Assembly: GCA_025127975.1 (NCBI GenBank)
Contig: JAHLYQ010000031.1
Coordinates: 62,001 to 126,000 of the forward strand
Direction of reading: 5' to 3'
DNA from: Synechococcus sp. CS-1331
GTDB taxonomy: Bacteria; Cyanobacteriota; Cyanobacteriia; PCC-6307; Cyanobiaceae
DNA: 64,000 nucleotides
Both the position numbers and the translations under genes were made by a program. Every line of letters starts with the position of its first letter. Position 1 is the stretch's first letter. The notes under the pieces are model-generated. The model searched no databases. It saw nothing but the letters and a program-made list of their open reading frames with translations, and was not told where the DNA came from. This document shows positions 52,802 through 63,384 of this stretch, one piece after another.

Positions 52802-53902
52802 GTGACCCTCACTGAAAGTCCCAACCTGGCGGCCCTGATCACGTTCGCTGTGGCGGCCCTGCTGACAGCTCTGGTGGTGCCTGTGGTGCGTCGAGTTGGG
52901 TTGCGCTGGGGTCTGGTGGATGCCCCCGATTCCCGCAAGCAGCACTCCACTCCCATGGTGCGCCTGGGAGGGGTGGGCATTGTCATCTCCTTCAGCCTTG
53001 CCCTGGCGCTGGTTTGGCTGCTGGGTGGATTTGCCAACCTGCCCACGGAAAAGGACCAGTTGATCTGGACCACCCTGGCCGGGGCGCTGTGCTTTTTTCT
53101 GATCGGCCTGGCCGACGACCTCTTTGCCCTGCCACCGCTGCCCCGCCTGGCTGGCCAGCTGGTAATTGCAATGGTGGCCTGGAACGAGGGTGTGAGGATT
53201 GGCTCCATAGAGCTGCCCATGGCCTGGCTGGGGGGAGCGGATCTGCTGGTCCAGTTGCCCGATTGGCTCAGCCTGGTTGCCACCCTGATCTGGCTGGTGG
53301 GCATCACCAATGCCATCAACTGGCTTGATGGTCTCGATGGCCTGGCCGCGGGGGTCAGCGGCATCGCCGCGGTGGGTCTGTTGTCGGTGAGCTTCAGCCT
53401 GCACCAACCGGCGGCTGGCCTGCTGGCGGCGGCCCTGGCCGGCAGTTGCCTGGGCTTTCTGCGCCACAACTTCAATCCGGCCCGCATTTTCATGGGGGAT
53501 GGGGGCTCCTATTTCCTCGGATTCGCCCTGGCGGCCATCAGCATCGTCGGCCCGGCCAAGGGTCTCACCAGCGTCAGCCTGCTGTTGCCGTTGCTGATCC
53601 TGTCGCTGCCGCTGGCCGACATGTCGGCCGTGATCATGGGCCGCCTCAGCGAGGGCCACTCGCCCTTCTACCCCGACCGCCGCCACTTGCATCACCGCCT
53701 GCTGCGCAGCGGCCTCAGCCATCGCCGCACGGTGCTGCTGATCTATGCCTTCACCCAGTGGCTGGGTTCCCTGGCCCTGGTGCTGGTCAATGCTGAGCTG
53801 CGCTTTCTCTGGCTGGCGCTCGCCACCGCGTTGCTGATCTGGGTGTTGGTCAGCACCCGTCGTGCCTTGCAACAGCCACCTTCCAACCAGGAGCTCGGAT
53901 GA
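52802..53902 (+). CDS. UDP-GlcNAc:undecaprenyl-phosphate GlcNAc-1-phosphate transferase-like (WecA/MraY superfamily)
   Basis: A 366-residue polytopic GT4-type PNPT enzyme. About ten helices are visible, with cytoplasmic motifs [29 protein letters not shown] (DDxx(D/N)), [34 protein letters not shown] and [14 protein letters not shown], which fit WecA/TagO-like members that start O-antigen or capsule synthesis on undecaprenyl phosphate. The His-rich loop is typical of WecA rather than MraY. Start GTG 52802. cinA follows with a one-base gap. Confidence 0.92.
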   Translation: MTLTESPNLAALITFAVAALLTALVVPVVRRVGLRWGLVDAPDSRKQHSTPMVRLGGVGIVISFSLALALVWLLGGFANLPTEKDQLIWTTLAGALCFFLIGLADDLFALPPLPRLAGQLVIAMVAWNEGVRIGSIELPMAWLGGADLLVQLPDWLSLVATLIWLVGITNAINWLDGLDGLAAGVSGIAAVGLLSVSFSLHQPAAGLLAAALAGSCLGFLRHNFNPARIFMGDGGSYFLGFALAAISIVGPAKGLTSVSLLLPLLILSLPLADMSAVIMGRLSEGHSPFYPDRRHLHHRLLRSGLSHRRTVLLIYAFTQWLGSLALVLVNAELRFLWLALATALLIWVLVSTRRALQQPPSNQELG

Positions 53903-53903
53903 G

Positions 53904-55160
53904 GTGACTGCCGAAATCCTCTGCATCGGCACCGAGTTGCTGCTTGGCAACATCACCAATGGCAATGCCCGCTGGATTGCCGAACAGCTGGCGGCCCTAG
54001 GCATTCCCCACCACCGCCAGACGGTGGTGGGCGACAACCGCGAGCGGCTGATCGCCGCGGTGCGCGAGGCGGCCGGCCGCTGCCGGCTGCTGATCACCAC
54101 GGGGGGCCTGGGTCCCACCCCCGATGACCTCACCACCGAGGCGATTGCCGCCGCCTTCGGGGCCCCGCTGGTGGAACATCCAGAGGTGTGGGCTGACATT
54201 CAGGCCAAGATCACAGGCCGGGGCCGGGCGGTGGCACCCAGCAATCGCCGCCAGGCCCAGCTGCCCCTGGGGGCGGCCGTGCTGCCCAATCCCGCCGGTA
54301 CCGCACCGGGGATGGTCTGGACCCCGCCGGCTGGCGCGGGGATCCAGCCCGGGTTCACCGTGCTCACCTTCCCCGGGGTGCCCAGTGAGCTGGAGCTGAT
54401 GTGGCAGGTCACGGCCGTGGCCTGGTTGCGCGACTCGACCCTGGCGGCTGGGGTGTTCGCCAGTCGGATGCTGCGCTTTTGGGGGGTGGCCGAATCCAGC
54501 CTGGCCGAGCAGGTGGCCGATCTGCTGGCGGGCGAGAACCCCACCGTGGCCCCCTACGCCGGGGCCGGGCAGGTGAAGCTGCGGATCACGGCCCGGGCCG
54601 GCACGGCGGCGGCCGCGGCGGCGCTGCTGGTGCCGGTGGAGGCCGAGCTGCGCCGCCGCACCGGCAGCCTCTGTTTCGGCAGCGACGACGACAGCCTGGC
54701 CTCGGTGGTGCTGCAGTTGTTGCGGCAGCGGGGCCAGACGCTGGCCGTGGCTGAGAGCTGTACGGGCGGCGGCCTGGGGGCAGCCCTGGCGGCGGTGCCG
54801 GGGGCTTCGGATGTGTTTCTTGGCGGGGTGATCGCCTATGCCAACGCTGTCAAGCAGGAGTTGCTGGCGGTGCCGCTGGCCGCCCTTGAGGCTGATGGAG
54901 CGGTGAGTGATTCGGTGGCCACAGCCATGGCCGAGGGGGTCCGCCGCTGGACAGGAGCCACCTGGGCCCTCGCCGTGACCGGCGTGGCCGGGCCCGGGGG
55001 AGGCAGTGGCGATAAGCCCGTGGGGTTGGTCCACATCGCCCTCGCCGGTCCGGCTGGCTGCAGCAGCGAGGGGGTGCGCTTCGGCAGCAGCCGGGGGCGC
55101 AGCTGGATCCAGTTGCTGACGGTGGGGGAGGCCCTCAATCGGCTCCGGCTGGCCCTCTAG
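53904..55160 (+). CDS. cinA: CinA family protein (nicotinamide-nucleotide amidase domain)
   Basis: A 418-residue two-domain protein. The N-terminal MoaB/MoeA-like domain has [36 protein letters not shown] and [12 protein letters not shown]; the C-terminal PncC domain has [17 protein letters not shown] and [19 protein letters not shown], which fits NMN deamidase. It is usually found in operons with other housekeeping genes. Start GTG 53904 lies just after the WecA-like stop (TGAG-GTG). leuC follows closely. Confidence 0.94.
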   Translation: MTAEILCIGTELLLGNITNGNARWIAEQLAALGIPHHRQTVVGDNRERLIAAVREAAGRCRLLITTGGLGPTPDDLTTEAIAAAFGAPLVEHPEVWADIQAKITGRGRAVAPSNRRQAQLPLGAAVLPNPAGTAPGMVWTPPAGAGIQPGFTVLTFPGVPSELELMWQVTAVAWLRDSTLAAGVFASRMLRFWGVAESSLAEQVADLLAGENPTVAPYAGAGQVKLRITARAGTAAAAAALLVPVEAELRRRTGSLCFGSDDDSLASVVLQLLRQRGQTLAVAESCTGGGLGAALAAVPGASDVFLGGVIAYANAVKQELLAVPLAALEADGAVSDSVATAMAEGVRRWTGATWALAVTGVAGPGGGSGDKPVGLVHIALAGPAGCSSEGVRFGSSRGRSWIQLLTVGEALNRLRLAL

Positions 55161-55173
55161 GGTGTGGGCAAAT

Positions 55174-56616
55174 GTGTCTGCATCCGCTTTGAGCGCCGGC
55201 ACCCTCTACGACAAGGTCTGGGATCTGCACCGGGTGGCCGAACTTCCCGGCGGCTCCACCCAGCTCTTCATCGGCCTGCATCTCATCCATGAGGTGACCA
55301 GTCCCCAGGCCTTCGCTGCCCTCAACGACCTGGGTCTGAGCGTGCGCCACCCCGAGCGCACCGTCGCCACGGTGGATCACATCGTGCCCACCACCTCCCA
55401 GGCACGGCCCTTCGCCGATCCCTTGGCCGAGCAGATGCTGGCCACCCTGGAGGCCAACTGCGCTGAGCACGGGATCACCCTGCATGGCATCGGCAGCGGC
55501 CGCCAGGGGATTGTGCACGTGATCGCCCCCGAGCTCGGCCTGACCCAGCCCGGCATGACCGTCGCCTGCGGCGACTCCCACACCTCCACCCACGGGGCCT
55601 TCGGCGCCATCGCCTTCGGCATCGGCACCAGCCAGGTGCGCGACGTGCTGGCCAGCCAGAGCCTGGCGATGGGCAAGCTCAAGGTGCGTCGCATCTGGGT
55701 GGAAGGGCAGCTGCAGAGCGGTGTCTATGCAAAGGATCTGGTGCTGCATGTGATCCGCAGCCTGGGGGTGAAGGGCGGTGTGGGCTATGCCTACGAATTC
55801 GCCGGCCCGGCGATCGAGGTGCTCTCGATGGAAGAGCGCATGACCCTCTGCAACATGGCGATCGAGGGCGGTGCCCGCTGCGGCTACGTCAACCCCGACC
55901 AGATCACCTTCGACGATCTGAAGGGTCGGCCCTTTGCGCCTGCCGGTGCGGCCTGGGATCGGGCCGTGGCCTGGTGGAGCAGCCTGGCCAGTGGGCCTGA
56001 TGCGCTGTATGACGACGAGGTGCGCTTCGATGCAACCGTCATCGCCCCCACCGTGACCTGGGGAATCACCCCGGGCCAGGGCATCGGTGTAGACGAAGCG
56101 GTGCCCACCCTCGAGCAGACCCCCCCAGACGAGCGCCCCCTGGCCCAGGAGGCCTATCGCTACATGGACCTCCAGCCAGGCAAGCCGATAGCCGGCACGC
56201 CGGTGGATGTGTGTTTCATCGGCAGCTGCACCAACGGCCGTCTCTCCGATCTGCAGGCGGCTGCAGCCGTGGCGAAGGGCCGCCGGGTGGCTCCCGGCAT
56301 CAAGGCCTTCGTGGTGCCAGGTTCCGAGCAGGTGGCAGCCGCTGCTGAGGCTGAGGGGCTCGATCGGGTATTCCTGGCGGCCGGCTTCGAGTGGCGAGAA
56401 CCCGGCTGCTCGATGTGCCTGGCCATGAACCCCGATCGCCTCGAGGGCCGCCAGATCAGCGCCAGCTCCTCCAACCGCAATTTCAAGGGCCGCCAGGGTT
56501 CTGCCAGTGGCCGCACCCTGCTGATGAGCCCAGCGATGGTGGCCGCAGCAGCTATCGCTGGCAAGGTCAGCGATGTGCGCCAGCTGTTGCCAACCGTGCC
56601 TTGCCAGCAGCGATGA
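55174..56616 (+). CDS. leuC: 3-isopropylmalate dehydratase large subunit
   Basis: The 480-residue aconitase-type subunit isomerises 2- to 3-isopropylmalate in leucine synthesis. N-terminus [35 protein letters not shown], and the [4Fe-4S] cysteines in FIGSCTNGR and [29 protein letters not shown] is the family end. Possible starts are GTG 55162, GTG 55174 and TTG 55189; 55174 is a compromise, as homologues start near the SAGTLYDK region. The stop overlaps leuD (ATGA). Confidence 0.97.
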   Translation: MSASALSAGTLYDKVWDLHRVAELPGGSTQLFIGLHLIHEVTSPQAFAALNDLGLSVRHPERTVATVDHIVPTTSQARPFADPLAEQMLATLEANCAEHGITLHGIGSGRQGIVHVIAPELGLTQPGMTVACGDSHTSTHGAFGAIAFGIGTSQVRDVLASQSLAMGKLKVRRIWVEGQLQSGVYAKDLVLHVIRSLGVKGGVGYAYEFAGPAIEVLSMEERMTLCNMAIEGGARCGYVNPDQITFDDLKGRPFAPAGAAWDRAVAWWSSLASGPDALYDDEVRFDATVIAPTVTWGITPGQGIGVDEAVPTLEQTPPDERPLAQEAYRYMDLQPGKPIAGTPVDVCFIGSCTNGRLSDLQAAAAVAKGRRVAPGIKAFVVPGSEQVAAAAEAEGLDRVFLAAGFEWREPGCSMCLAMNPDRLEGRQISASSSNRNFKGRQGSASGRTLLMSPAMVAAAAIAGKVSDVRQLLPTVPCQQR

Positions 56617-57227
56617 CCAGTACGCCATTCCCCATGGGCCCCATCCAAGCCCTGCGCGGCCGAGCTGTGGTTGTGGCCGGAGACGATATCGACACCGATC
56701 GGATTATCCCGGCCCGCTTCCTCAAGTGCATCGCCTTTGAGGGGCTGGGCAGCCAGGTGTTCGCCGACGACCGGGCCGAGCGCCCCGCCAGCCACCCCTT
56801 TGATCACCCAGCAGCGCAGGGCGCTTCCCTGCTGGTGGTAAATCGCAACTTCGGTTGTGGATCCAGCCGGGAACATGCGCCCCAGGCCCTGATGCGCTGG
56901 GGCATTCGGGCAGTAGTGGGGGAGAGCTTTGCCGAGATTTTCTATGGCAACTGCCTGGCCCTGGGTATTCCCTGTTTCACGGCCCCCCATGACGGGGTGC
57001 TGAGCCTGCAGGCGGCACTGGCCGCAATCCCCACGCTGCAGCTTGTCGTTTGCCTGGATTCCCTTCGCCTCGAGGCAGCTGATGGCCAGAGCTGGCAGCT
57101 TGAGTTGCAGCCAGGTCCACGCCAGATGCTGCTCTCCGGTCAGTGGGACGCCACCTCCCAGTTGCTCTCAAATGGCGCTGACCTCGATCGCCTGGTTGGG
57201 GCCTTGCCCTATCTCAACGGGTTCTAG
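56613..57227 (+). CDS. leuD: 3-isopropylmalate dehydratase small subunit
   Basis: The 204-residue subunit contains [20 protein letters not shown] and the cluster [21 protein letters not shown] typical of LeuD, then [20 protein letters not shown]. It pairs with LeuC to make the active isomerase. The ATG at 56613 overlaps the leuC stop. The 3' end overlaps the convergent DUF3769/LptD-like gene by 14 bp. Confidence 0.97.
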   Translation: MTSTPFPMGPIQALRGRAVVVAGDDIDTDRIIPARFLKCIAFEGLGSQVFADDRAERPASHPFDHPAAQGASLLVVNRNFGCGSSREHAPQALMRWGIRAVVGESFAEIFYGNCLALGIPCFTAPHDGVLSLQAALAAIPTLQLVVCLDSLRLEAADGQSWQLELQPGPRQMLLSGQWDATSQLLSNGADLDRLVGALPYLNGF

Positions 57228-59625
57228 GCCTGGGCACAAATGGGGTGCCGCTGCCGGCGAAGTTGAAGTCGTTGAGTTTGACCCTGATACCACCAATGCC
57301 GTCGTAGGGGCTGTAGAAAACCCCGATCTCATAGGAGCGCCGTTGTAGTTTCAGCTCCATATAGGAATAGGAAGCATCGCCGTAAAACTCCGAGCGGCTA
57401 TCAATATTGAAGGTGGCGCCAGCTTCAACTACCAGTGGCCCATAGATCTGCTGGGCTACCTGAAAACTCACCGTGCGAAGGTCCACGGTTCGGTCAAAAC
57501 CAAATGGGCTGGCCCCATTCAAAAAAGTGCCGGCAATGGAGGTGGAGAAGCGGGTGTAATCGAAAAAGGGTTTGTCAAATTGGCCAATGGTGAAGGCGGG
57601 GCCACCCCAGAGGGTGAGCGTGTTCTGACTGGCGCCGTCGCTGTAGCTGGCTACATAGCCGCTGGCGCCAAAGTCGAGCCCAAAGCCCGGAACTACCGGG
57701 GATGGTGCATAGCGAAAGCCGCGGGTGGGGTCATCGCTGGTATCGAGAGCTGCTCCCTGCCAGAGCTGAAGGGTGCTGCTGATCGCCAGGTTGGCGTAGC
57801 TGCGCCAAATTGTTTCGAGGGTGTTGGTTTCGAATAGTGTTGCTTCGTAGTTGCCGGATTGGGCGGCCCAGTTTATGTTAACTGGCTGAAAGAATGGCCC
57901 CTTGCTGCGTGGGACGGTTACCTTCTCGGCTGCCTGATCTGTTATCTGATCTGTTGTCTGCTCGGTTGGGTCGGGCGTTTTCGATGGCCGCTGGGATTTT
58001 GGTTTGTTGAGTACTACGCTGCCTGCTAAGTTGGCGCCGTAGGAATACACTACTGTTTGCAATCCTAGGCTGCCATTGTAAATGCGCTCCCGGTAAGAGC
58101 CAAAAAGGCTGGCGCTGGCGCTGTTGTGGCCTGGCAGGGCCAGGGGGGCGCTCAGCTGGCCGGTGCTGCGGGTGCCGGAGCGGAAATTGTCGGGATTGAA
58201 GGTGGACAGGCTGGCCAGGGCGTTCAGGGATAGCCAGCCCATCGGCAGGTTGAGCGCGGCCAGCATGCCGAGCATGTCAGCGAGGGTGGCTGGCTGGTCA
58301 GTGTTGGGGCTGGCCAGGCTCTCGCCAGGCAATACGTAGCTGTTGGTGTTGCCTTCAAAGGCCCGTTGCAACATCAGTTGCGGTTGGAGCCGCAGGCTGC
58401 CGTTGCGCCCAAGCCTGATCGGATCGAGGTTGTAGCCGATAAAGAAGCCATCGCGATCCTGGTTGTCGGTATCGGCGGCCCAGCGTATTTCCTCCTCGCC
58501 AATGGTGGTGTTGACAATCGCGGGCAGGGACACCTTGCCGTCTAGCAGTATCTGCGCCCTGCGACCCTTGATCTTGGTCACCCCTTTGTCGTCCATGACG
58601 GCCACCACCTTGCGGGCAATGCTCCAGGAGGCCGCAGGGGTGAAGGGATCGTTGGTGAAGGCCATCTCTTCGGCTGTCCAGCGCTTGGCCTGAATTTTTA
58701 TCTGGGCGCCCTGGAAGCGCATACGGCTAATCGTGCCCCCCGCGACAGAGGGTGGCCGGTATCCATAGCCAGCACTGTTGAGAGAATCGTTGGTGTCGAT
58801 AACGGCGTCAAGATTGATCTTCAGCTGGGTGCCCCAGCTTTGTTGATAGGCCACGTTGCGCACCCGCTGCTCAGCTGCAGTGAGCTGCTCCGGTTCGCCC
58901 ACGCCCGCTGCTAGCGGCTGCGGCTTGGCTGGGGTTTCGCCTGGCAGGGGGCCAAAGGCCACAGATTCGAGCGCCTGGTTCAAGCTCAGCGCAGGTCTGG
59001 TGAATTCACTGCCGGGGCAGCCGGCCGGGGGGGGCATGGTCGGCAGGTTGGTGCGACCAGGGGGGATAAGCCGCACAAGGCTTTTTTTAGCCGGGTCGGC
59101 CACCAGGGGTGGACAGACAAAGGAAGGCTTTTGGGCAACGGTTGGTTGGTCACTTAGCAGGGTGTCCTGGTCAATGACGCCGTAGACATCATCCAATTCA
59201 CCGGTCCCTTCCAGTTCGCTGTAGCGCAGCCGGCTGGCCTGAAGATATTGATCCCCCTTGCTGAGTCGCACTTGGCCAGAGATGTAGATGCTGCGACTCT
59301 TTTCTGCCATTTCCACCCGCTCGGCCTGAAGCAGCCAGCCGTTAAAGCGAGCTTGCACATTCCCCGTGGCCACGAAGCGATTCAGTTGCTGGTCGTAGCC
59401 CTGTTGGTCGGCCCTGATCACCACAAAGCTCGGGGTCGGCTCAGCCGCTTGGTCTGGAGCAGGCCCGGCTCCCTGGCCTTGGCGGCTGGGCTTCTCCGCC
59501 GCCAGGCTGGCCCCGCTCAGCAGGCCGGGCATCAGGATCGCGGGAAGCACCAGCAGGGCCAGATGGCGGCGCGATAGGAGTCTCCAGCTGAAAAATCTGG
59601 CCGGGAGGTTCAAGCCAAGTTGCAT
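57214..59625 (-). CDS. DUF3769 / LptD-like outer-membrane LPS-assembly protein
   Basis: An 803-residue outer-membrane protein. The signal peptide is RRHLALLVLPAILMPGLLSG ending SLAAE. The N-terminal OstA-like beta-jellyroll region begins VIRADQQGYDQQLNRFVATG with LLQAERVEMAEKSRSIYISG. The remainder contains many short Tyr/Phe-rich beta strands ending in [17 protein letters not shown], as in LptD beta-barrels of cyanobacteria (DUF3769). It would insert LPS in the outer membrane. ATG 59625 is preferred; a GTG at 59682 is in frame. The central Thr/Gln-rich linker (DPTEQTTDQITDQAAEKV) looks lineage-specific. Lptd-type function fits the lipid A block at 17-25 kb. Confidence 0.87.
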   Translation of the reverse strand: MQLGLNLPARFFSWRLLSRRHLALLVLPAILMPGLLSGASLAAEKPSRQGQGAGPAPDQAAEPTPSFVVIRADQQGYDQQLNRFVATGNVQARFNGWLLQAERVEMAEKSRSIYISGQVRLSKGDQYLQASRLRYSELEGTGELDDVYGVIDQDTLLSDQPTVAQKPSFVCPPLVADPAKKSLVRLIPPGRTNLPTMPPPAGCPGSEFTRPALSLNQALESVAFGPLPGETPAKPQPLAAGVGEPEQLTAAEQRVRNVAYQQSWGTQLKINLDAVIDTNDSLNSAGYGYRPPSVAGGTISRMRFQGAQIKIQAKRWTAEEMAFTNDPFTPAASWSIARKVVAVMDDKGVTKIKGRRAQILLDGKVSLPAIVNTTIGEEEIRWAADTDNQDRDGFFIGYNLDPIRLGRNGSLRLQPQLMLQRAFEGNTNSYVLPGESLASPNTDQPATLADMLGMLAALNLPMGWLSLNALASLSTFNPDNFRSGTRSTGQLSAPLALPGHNSASASLFGSYRERIYNGSLGLQTVVYSYGANLAGSVVLNKPKSQRPSKTPDPTEQTTDQITDQAAEKVTVPRSKGPFFQPVNINWAAQSGNYEATLFETNTLETIWRSYANLAISSTLQLWQGAALDTSDDPTRGFRYAPSPVVPGFGLDFGASGYVASYSDGASQNTLTLWGGPAFTIGQFDKPFFDYTRFSTSIAGTFLNGASPFGFDRTVDLRTVSFQVAQQIYGPLVVEAGATFNIDSRSEFYGDASYSYMELKLQRRSYEIGVFYSPYDGIGGIRVKLNDFNFAGSGTPFVPRPRTR

Positions 59626-59756
59626 TAGCCCCAAGGCCTGACTTGCGTTGAATTTGACTGGGCAACTGGACAGCACATGCACATGAAGGCTCTCCGGATA
59701 ATTGCCCTATCGGCGGAATTATTCCATAGAGATCCGGCGGCCTTGGGCCCCAGTGG

Positions 59757-59876
59757 TCAGTCTTCGAGGTCTTTGCGGCTGGGGGTGCGGCTGGGATCGC
59801 TTGCCAGGAAGCCAAACACGAAGATCCCGATAAAGAAGAAAACGACCGAGTAAACCGAGATCTTGAGGGCGAGCAT
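59757..59876 (-). CDS. psbI: Photosystem II reaction centre protein I
   Basis: A 39-residue single-helix PSII core protein: [20 protein letters not shown] followed by [19 protein letters not shown]. The motif FGFLxxDPxRxP is diagnostic for PsbI, which contacts D1 and CP43. It is transcribed towards the LptD-like gene, from which it is separated by about 130 bp. Confidence 0.97.
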   Translation of the reverse strand: MLALKISVYSVVFFFIGIFVFGFLASDPSRTPSRKDLED

Positions 59877-60001
59877 GGTTCGGCCTTGGGGAACGGCGGG
59901 CGGGTGACAGGGAGTGACAGGCGTTTGGGGGAGCCTGCTCGATCCCGCGGCGATCCCGTGGCGGCGGGATCATCCTATGGGTCTTAGCTTGCTATCCAAC
60001 G

Positions 60002-62920
60002 ATGCCCGAGGCCCCTCCACCAGGGCAGCCCCCGAGGATTGAAACGTTTCAGTCACGTTCGCAGCCCCGCGGAGCCCGATGGGATCTGCAGCCGCTGTGG
60101 AGCTGGCCGCAGGCCGAGGGTGGTCAGGGCCAGGCCCTGGCCGATCCCTGGGGGGCCCTGCATCGCCCTGACTGGCACTCCCGGGGACTGCTGATCTGGC
60201 CCCGGGGTGGCCAGTGGCGCCGGCTGAGGCTGGAGCTGGCCTGTCCAGAACCCTGGCGGCAGCTCCAGGTTCCCGCTCCGGTGGCCCAGGCCCGTCTGGT
60301 GTTGCGCTGGTGGGCCGATACGGCGGAACTGCGGGTGGATAGCCAGGTGGTGCATGGCGGCGATCTGTTTGATACGGCCTGTCGCTGGGTGTTGCCCCAG
60401 CGCTGGTGGCAGGGGGAGGCCCTGCTGATAGAGCTGCGGCTGCGCAGCCCCCTCCACGACGACGGGGCCCTGATCGAGAGTCGCCTGGAGCTCGAACCCC
60501 TGGATCCGGCCGATCCCGCCGGCCTGTTGGCCGAAACCAAGGCTGAGCTGGCCCAGCTGCGGGCCGGCCAGCCGCTGCGCGGTGGCTTCCACCTGCTGGG
60601 CCACGCCCACCTGGACCTGGCCTGGCTGTGGCCGGTGGCCGATACCTGGCTGGCGGCCGAGCGCACCTTCTCTGCTGCGCTGGATCTGATCGAGCGCTTC
60701 GGCGAGCTCCATTTCGCCCACTCCACGCCGGCCCTCTACGCCTGGTTGGAGCAGAACAGGCCTGAGCTGTTCAGCCGCCTGCGCCGGGCGGTTGCAGCCG
60801 GTCGGTTCGAGCCGATCAATGGCCCTTGGGTCGAGAGCGATTGTGTGTTGATCAGCAGCGCCTCGCTGTTGCGCCAGTTCCAGCTGGGCCAGCACTACAG
60901 CACCACGACCTTTGCGGAGCTGGAGCACGCCCTGGCCTGGCTGCCGGACAGCTTTGGTTTCGCCGCCGGTCTGCCGGCCGTGGCCCGCAGCACTGGCGTG
61001 CGTTGGTTCTGCACCCACAAGCTCTTCTGGAACGCCACCAATCCCTTCCCCCACCGGCTGTTTCGCTGGCGCAGCCGCTGTGGTGCCGAGCTGCTGGCCC
61101 TGATGACTGCCCCGATCGGCACCGATGGGGATCCGCTGGCGATGGAGCGCTATCGCCTGGCTTGGCAGGGGGCGACGGGGGTGGACGGGACCCTCTGGCT
61201 GCCTGGGGTTGGCGACCATGGCGGTGGCCCCACTGCAGAAATGCTTGAGCAGCTGCGGCTCTGGCAGCAGCAAGACGAGGCCGCACCCCAGCGGCACGGC
61301 AGCCTGCGGGCCTACCTGGCCGAGCTCGAGCCGCTGGCCCGGCGGCTGCCGGTGTGGCGCGATGAGCTCTACCTGGAGCTGCACCGGGGCTGCGCCACCT
61401 CCCGTCCCGATCAAAAGCGCCACAACCGCACCCTGGAGCGCCTGCTGAGGGAGGCGGACCTGGCCCAGGCGCTGGCCGGTTCAGGCCCGCCGGTTGCCTG
61501 GGAGACCCTGCTGTTCCAGCAGTTTCACGACATCCTGCCGGGCACCTCGATTCCGGAGGTGTTTGACCAGGCTGAGCCCCAGTGGCGGGCCGCCCGCCGC
61601 CGCGCCTGCTTCCTTAGGGATCGGGCCCTGCAGGCCTGGCTAGGGCCCTGCCGGGGCTGGTGGGTTGCCCAGCTGCAGCCCCTGGCAGCTCGGGCCCGCA
61701 CCCTGAGGTTGCCAGCGGGCCGCTGGAGCCATGCCGGCCTTGAGCTGCCGGCCCAGGCGGCCCGCGGCGGCGGCCAGTGGCTGCAGTTGCCTGCTCTGGC
61801 CGGGGTGGATGCCCTGGAGCTGGAGCTGGAGCGCAGGGCCGGATCCCCCGCTGGCGTGACCGCGCCCGTGTGGGTTGAGGGCTGGCGTTGCGGCAACGGT
61901 TTGGTGAGCTTTGAGCTGGGCCCCCAGGGCCTGGAGCAGCTCTGGGATGGCACGGGCCAGCCCCAGCTCGGTGCTCCCCTGGCCTGGCGGCGCTACGCCG
62001 ATCGGGGTGAGTTCTGGGATGCCTGGGATATCGCCGCCGACTACCGGGAGCAGCCGCTGGAGTGGGCTTGGCAGGGCGAGCCGACCTGGCTCGAGCGCGG
62101 ACCGCTCTGCACCAGTTTTCTGTGGCGCGGCGGTTGCGGTGCCAGCCGACTGCGGCTGGAGGGGCGCTTGCTGGCCAACACCCCCTGGTTGGGGTTGGTG
62201 CTGAGCGTTGATTGGCGTCAGCGCCACGAGTTGCTGCGCCTGGAGGTCCCCCTGGCCCAGCCGGCGGACCGCTGGGCTGCCGACACCTCCGGGGGGGTGC
62301 TCGAGCGGCCGGCCCAGCCGGTCACTGCCCGGGAGCGGGCCCGCTGGGAGGTGGCGGCGATCAGCTGGATTGCGTCGGTGCCTGCCGATGGGGGTCTGGC
62401 GGTGTTACTCGATGGCCCCCAGGGGGTTTCGGCGAGCCCGAGCCAGCTGGGCGTGTCCCTGCTGCGCGCCCCCACCTGGCCTGACCCCGGCGCCGACAAC
62501 GGCCGCCAACGGCTGCGGCTGGCCCTGATGCCGTGTCGCCTGGGCTGGGGCCGCGCCGGGGTGCCCCAGCAGGCCGTGGCCTTTCGCGAGCCCCTCTGGC
62601 TGCGGCCGGCGGCGGTCCAGGCCCGGCCCGCCCCGCGCCCGGCCTTGCCTTGCCTGGGGGAGGGTTTGCTGCTGCTGGGCTGCCGGCCTTCGGGGGCGAC
62701 AGCAACCGTGGTGCTGACCGTGCAGAACTGCTCCCCGTGTCGCCGCCGCCTGGAATTGGGCCCCAACTGGCGGTTGCTGCAGCGTCTCGATGGGCTGGAG
62801 AGGCCCTTGCCCCTTGATCAGCTGCCAGGCGGGGATCCCTACTTGCTGCTGCCCTGGAGCATCGGTTTTTGGCGCCTCTCAGTCGTCGTGGTCGTCGAAG
62901 GGGTCGGTGAGACCCTTTGA
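60002..62920 (+). CDS. Glycoside hydrolase family 38 alpha-mannosidase
   Basis: A 972-residue cytosolic-type alpha-mannosidase. Zn site HAHLDLAWLWP, nucleophile candidate Asp316 in WLPDSFGFAAGLP, another conserved segment FEPINGPWVESDCVL and HDILPGTSIPEVFDQA mark the GH38 catalytic part; the C-terminal half is beta-rich (RRYADRGEFWDAWDIAADYR). No signal peptide is seen. The physiological mannoside is unknown; glycan recycling is a possibility. Start ATG 60002 is upstream of MPEAPPPGQPPR. The 3' end overlaps psbN by 42 bp. Confidence 0.93.
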   Translation: MPEAPPPGQPPRIETFQSRSQPRGARWDLQPLWSWPQAEGGQGQALADPWGALHRPDWHSRGLLIWPRGGQWRRLRLELACPEPWRQLQVPAPVAQARLVLRWWADTAELRVDSQVVHGGDLFDTACRWVLPQRWWQGEALLIELRLRSPLHDDGALIESRLELEPLDPADPAGLLAETKAELAQLRAGQPLRGGFHLLGHAHLDLAWLWPVADTWLAAERTFSAALDLIERFGELHFAHSTPALYAWLEQNRPELFSRLRRAVAAGRFEPINGPWVESDCVLISSASLLRQFQLGQHYSTTTFAELEHALAWLPDSFGFAAGLPAVARSTGVRWFCTHKLFWNATNPFPHRLFRWRSRCGAELLALMTAPIGTDGDPLAMERYRLAWQGATGVDGTLWLPGVGDHGGGPTAEMLEQLRLWQQQDEAAPQRHGSLRAYLAELEPLARRLPVWRDELYLELHRGCATSRPDQKRHNRTLERLLREADLAQALAGSGPPVAWETLLFQQFHDILPGTSIPEVFDQAEPQWRAARRRACFLRDRALQAWLGPCRGWWVAQLQPLAARARTLRLPAGRWSHAGLELPAQAARGGGQWLQLPALAGVDALELELERRAGSPAGVTAPVWVEGWRCGNGLVSFELGPQGLEQLWDGTGQPQLGAPLAWRRYADRGEFWDAWDIAADYREQPLEWAWQGEPTWLERGPLCTSFLWRGGCGASRLRLEGRLLANTPWLGLVLSVDWRQRHELLRLEVPLAQPADRWAADTSGGVLERPAQPVTARERARWEVAAISWIASVPADGGLAVLLDGPQGVSASPSQLGVSLLRAPTWPDPGADNGRQRLRLALMPCRLGWGRAGVPQQAVAFREPLWLRPAAVQARPAPRPALPCLGEGLLLLGCRPSGATATVVLTVQNCSPCRRRLELGPNWRLLQRLDGLERPLPLDQLPGGDPYLLLPWSIGFWRLSVVVVVEGVGETL

Positions 62921-63028
62921 GGGGGGGCCGAAGGCCTGATAAACCCCAAAACCGGTGAGGGCCAGGAGCATCGCCAGCACGGCAAGGGCCACGGAGAGGG
63001 CCGGTGAGCTGGTGGTGGTTGGATCCAT
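62879..63028 (-). CDS. psbN: Photosystem II protein PsbN
   Basis: A 49-residue single-helix protein required for PSII assembly rather than a stable subunit. ALSVALAVLAMLLALTGFGV and YQAFGPPSKGLTDPFDDHDD are the PsbN hallmarks. It is divergent from psbH, the usual arrangement in cyanobacteria, and its 3' end overlaps the mannosidase gene by 42 bp. Confidence 0.96.
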   Translation of the reverse strand: MDPTTTSSPALSVALAVLAMLLALTGFGVYQAFGPPSKGLTDPFDDHDD

Positions 63029-63147
63029 GGCTAGGGATAGGTGCAGGTGTCGGGTTGCGTCACAACTCTCGACGCCCCAGCGCGGCAAGGCGCCCAGGGC
63101 CCTTACAGTAACGGCAGCGATTCAATGCCCGAGGGGCTTCAGCAGAC

Positions 63148-63348
63148 ATGGCCCAACGCACCCGCCTCGGCGACATCCTGCGGCCACTCAATTCCGAGTA
63201 CGGCAAGGTTGTTCCCGGTTGGGGCACCACGCCCGTGATGGGCATTTTGATGGTGCTGTTCCTGGTGTTCCTGCTGGTGATTCTCCAGCTGTACAACAAG
63301 TCCCTGCTGCTCGAGGGCATCACGGTCAACTGGAATGGACTCGGCTGA
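63148..63348 (+). CDS. psbH: Photosystem II reaction centre protein H
   Basis: A 66-residue single-helix PSII subunit: [20 protein letters not shown], then [18 protein letters not shown] and [20 protein letters not shown], typical of PsbH, which helps PSII assembly and QA/QB function. It is divergent from psbN with a 119 bp gap for promoters. tatA follows at 63385. Confidence 0.97.
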   Translation: MAQRTRLGDILRPLNSEYGKVVPGWGTTPVMGILMVLFLVFLLVILQLYNKSLLLEGITVNWNGLG

Positions 63349-63384
63349 GGCCGCGGCCATTCCTCCCTCGCCAAAACCGGTTCC

